Made by a program: the position numbers and the translations under genes
Shown here: piece by piece, positions 15,794-17,449 of the stretch
How the letters are laid out: the number at the start of each line of letters is the position of its first letter
How positions within the stretch are numbered: the stretch's first letter is position 1
DNA from: CAZBQG01 sp964493945
Lineage (GTDB): Bacteria > Pseudomonadota > Alphaproteobacteria > Rhodospirillales > UBA2165
Direction of reading: 5' to 3'
Assembly (NCBI GenBank): GCA_964493945.1
Contig: CAZBQG010000070.1
Coordinates: forward strand, 1 to 17,449
DNA length: 17,449 nt
Notes under the pieces: model-generated
The model's database searches: none
What the model saw: only the letters and a program-made list of their open reading frames with translations
Told to the model about the DNA's origin: nothing

Positions 15794-15895
15794 CCGCGCC
15801 TTAGTTTATTCCGTTATTTGCACTCCACCGCAAGGAAATGCGGATCACGATTGGTTGATTAGGCCCCCCCGGGTCCTGAAAGGCATGTGGATTAA

Positions 15896-16480
15896 ATGAA
15901 ACATTTGGGTGCCATCGCCGTATTTTGCGGGTCAAAACCAGGAGGGGAGCCGGCCTATGGGGAGGCGGCCTCTGAATTGGGCGCCGAGCTTGCCCGGCGC
16001 GGCATCAAGCTGGTCTCCGGCGGCGGGCGCATCGGTCTGATGGGGCTGGTGGCCGATGCCGTATTGGCCGGCGGCGGCCAGGTGATGGGGGTCATTCCCA
16101 CTTTTCTCGAAGAGCTGGAGGTCGGCCATGACGGGCTGACGGAAATGGTTAAAGTGTCCTCCATGCATGAACGAAAGGCCCATATGTTCCGGGCCTCGGA
16201 CGCCTTCGTCGTCCTGCCGGGGGGGCTGGGTACCATGGATGAAGCCTTCGAGGTGATCACCTGGAAACAGCTCCGCCTGCATGAAAAGCCGATCATCGTG
16301 TTGGATGTGGCGGGCTATTGGGCAGGATTTGCCAGCCTCGTCGAAAGGGCCATAGAAGGCGGCTTCGCCCATGCCAAGGCGCGGGATCTGTTTACCCTGG
16401 TCAGCTGCGTCGATGAAATCTTCCCGGCCATCGAAAGCGCGCCCGAGCCCAGCCCGGAAATACTGGACAGCCATCTCTGA
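15896..16480 (+). CDS. LOG family (TIGR00730) Rossmann-fold protein
   Basis: A 194-residue cytoplasmic protein of the LOG family, whose characterised members hydrolyse cytokinin riboside 5'-monophosphates or related nucleotides to base and ribose phosphate. It was long annotated as lysine decarboxylase, which is not its activity. SGGGRIGLMG (41-50) is the nucleotide-binding loop, SMHERK (89-94) and PGGLGTMDEAFE (108-119) form the family active site, including the Arg of HERK and Glu of DEAFE. Length is normal. ATG 15896 has no strong ribosome-binding site. It is divergent from the cytochrome pair and convergent with the SnoaL-like gene 21 bases away. In bacteria outside plant-associated species the real substrate is often unclear. 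Confidence 0.92.
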   Translation: MKHLGAIAVFCGSKPGGEPAYGEAASELGAELARRGIKLVSGGGRIGLMGLVADAVLAGGGQVMGVIPTFLEELEVGHDGLTEMVKVSSMHERKAHMFRASDAFVVLPGGLGTMDEAFEVITWKQLRLHEKPIIVLDVAGYWAGFASLVERAIEGGFAHAKARDLFTLVSCVDEIFPAIESAPEPSPEILDSHL

Positions 16481-16501
16481 GGAAAAACAGCGTCGAATAG
16501 A

Positions 16502-16939
16502 TTACGGCTCTTCTTTATCGAAAACGAATCTCAGGCGGCGGCGGGCGATTTTCCACCCCTCATCCGTGGCGGTGAAATCATCCTCGAATTCGACCAGAGA
16601 ATCGGGTGCGCTTAATGGTGCCGGCTCGTCATCCGGAAGCTCCCCCAGATAACCGAAAACCAGGCAATAGCTTTTTCCGGTGGCATGGGTCTCATCCACC
16701 ACCCGCACCACCATGTTGGAAACGACATGGCGGGTCCGCCGGTTACGCCTTCTGGCCTGAAGCAATTCCAATATCTGGCCGCGCCCTTCGAAGACTTTTT
16801 CGCCATGCATGAAGATGCAATCGGGGATAAACATGGCCAGGACCGCGTCATAATTGAACAGATCCACCTCATTGGCGAAATCCACCATCAGCCGGTGGCA
16901 GTCTTCCTCTATCTCCCGCCTTTTCCTATCTTCCACCAT
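16502..16939 (-). CDS. SnoaL/NTF2-like family protein
   Basis: A 145-residue protein with a cone-shaped alpha+beta barrel typical of the SnoaL_4 / ring-hydroxylase beta-subunit-like group. An N-terminal helix (EIEEDCHRLMVDFANEVD) leads to DLFNYDAVLAMFIPDCIFMH, a GRGQILELLQARR helix, then strands RHVVSNMVVRVVDETHATGK and a C-terminal DEGWKIARRRLRFVFDKE. These are the usual family landmarks. Members include ketosteroid isomerase-like enzymes, dehydratases and non-catalytic partners; the function here is unknown. A GGAGG-like sequence precedes ATG 16939. Divergent from the isochorismatase-family gene, with which it may share a control region. Confidence 0.8.
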   Translation of the reverse strand: MVEDRKRREIEEDCHRLMVDFANEVDLFNYDAVLAMFIPDCIFMHGEKVFEGRGQILELLQARRRNRRTRHVVSNMVVRVVDETHATGKSYCLVFGYLGELPDDEPAPLSAPDSLVEFEDDFTATDEGWKIARRRLRFVFDKEEP

Positions 16940-16970
16940 GACCTGTTTCCCTCCCCAAAATTCGCCGAAG

Positions 16971-16998
16971 TTGACCTCTGCCTCCCAGCCCTTAAAGT
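16971..16998 (+). promoter_or_regulatory. Candidate sigma-70-like promoter for the isochorismatase-family gene
   Basis: TTGACC (16971-16976) and TAAAGT (16993-16998) are 16 bases apart, matching five and four of six consensus bases. A start near 17005 would leave a leader of about 37 bases containing GGGAG, seven bases before ATG 17042. Confidence 0.35.
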
Positions 16999-17041
16999 CT
17001 TATATCAGATTGGGCTCATGCAACGCGCCGGGAGAACAGAT

Positions 17042-17449
17042 ATGCCCCATAATACAAAAATTCCCGATTATGTCATCGAACGGATCATGGCCAAGCGGGG
17101 CAAGCTCAACGTCTTTGATCATTTCGAGGCGGAAAAGACGGCTCTGGTGGTCATCGACATGCAGAATTTCTTCGTCGCCGAGGTGGAAACGGCCCGCAGC
17201 ATCTGCCCCAACATCAACCATCTGGCCCATGCCTTGCGCGGACAGGGCGGGCATGTGGCCTGGGTCCTGCTGACCGTGGCGGGTGAGATGGGCGGCCCCA
17301 GCAACTGGCCCATCTATCATGATTATTTCGTCACGCCCCAGAAGATGAAGGCCCATAAGGATGGCCTGACGGAGGGCAGCGAGGGTCACGCCCTTTATCC
17401 GGATCTGGTGGTGGAGGACGGCGATATCATTTCCAGGAAGTCACGCTTC
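17042..17449 (+). CDS. Isochorismatase-family cysteine hydrolase (3' end outside window)
   Basis: The first 136 codons are open to the window end. ALVVIDMQNFF contains Asp39, the first residue of the Asp-Lys-Cys catalytic triad. GHVAWVLLTVAGEMGG and the terminal SRKSRF are the family strand and the region before the substrate pocket; the nucleophilic Cys would lie beyond the end. An N-terminal extension of about 30 residues (PDYVIERIMAKRGKLNVFDHF) precedes the core. GGGAG seven bases upstream supports ATG 17042. Members hydrolyse amides or vinyl ethers (isochorismate, nicotinamide, N-carbamoyl compounds); which one applies cannot be told from this part. Confidence 0.85.
   Translation, partial: MPHNTKIPDYVIERIMAKRGKLNVFDHFEAEKTALVVIDMQNFFVAEVETARSICPNINHLAHALRGQGGHVAWVLLTVAGEMGGPSNWPIYHDYFVTPQKMKAHKDGLTEGSEGHALYPDLVVEDGDIISRKSRF

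Noticed and set aside
15828..15843. Inverted repeat CCGCA-N6-TGCGG before the LOG gene
   Set aside because: Only five pairs, no T run and no clear promoter relation; expected by chance at this GC content.
15896..16480. Lysine decarboxylase
   Set aside because: PGGLGTMDE and MHERK identify the LOG phosphoribohydrolase-like family; the decarboxylase name is a historical misannotation.

Overview
The window looks like a piece of a draft alphaproteobacterial genome. The GC content is high, genes are tightly packed, and many starts overlap the previous stop (ATGA or TGATG). There is a short-form phosphatidylserine decarboxylase next to pssA, a cytochrome c' type protein, and a Cox-type molybdenum hydroxylase ordered FAD, [2Fe-2S], molybdopterin subunit. 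A Rhodospirillales-like lineage is my best guess, by inference only. Draft status shows in a scaffold gap of exactly 100 N (13894-13993) and in clustered single-base frame breaks in one gene.

Layout. 1-236 (+) is the 3' end of a DsbA-fold, 2-hydroxychromene-2-carboxylate-isomerase-like gene whose frame is broken near position 75. 233-3926 (-) is a three-gene molybdenum hydroxylase operon. Divergent from it, 4050-5312 (+) is an MFS transporter carrying three -1 frame breaks. The intergenic region between these two holds a perfect FNR/FixK-type palindrome. 5325-6898 (-) encodes a PomAB-like flagellar stator pair. 7065-11326 (+) encodes an RND efflux pump: periplasmic adaptor plus inner-membrane permease, with no outer-membrane channel gene here. 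11340-14263 (-) encodes PssA, Psd and a membrane-anchored, Pro-rich LysM protein whose 45-bp tandem repeat contains the scaffold gap. 14356-15733 (-) encodes a diheme c-type cytochrome and a cytochrome c'. 15896-16480 (+) is a LOG-family (TIGR00730) protein. 16502-16939 (-) is a SnoaL/NTF2-like protein. 17042 to the window end (+) is a truncated isochorismatase-family hydrolase.

How the parts fit. The lysM-psd-pssA group joins envelope structure to phosphatidylethanolamine synthesis: PssA makes phosphatidylserine and Psd decarboxylates it. The two cytochromes probably form a periplasmic electron-transfer unit. The molybdenum hydroxylase, the MFS transporter and the isomerase, SnoaL and isochorismatase relatives hint at catabolism of aromatic or heterocyclic compounds, but no substrate can be read from the sequence. 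The FNR-like site may tie the hydroxylase and the transporter to oxygen or redox control.

No stretch longer than 300 bases lacks a gene. I found no tRNA, rRNA, CRISPR array, insertion sequence, integrase or attachment site. I saw no convincing undescribed multi-gene system. The points most worth checking are the FNR/FixK-like site, the substrate class of the hydroxylase, the repeat collapsed at the scaffold gap, and the clustered frame breaks in the MFS gene.
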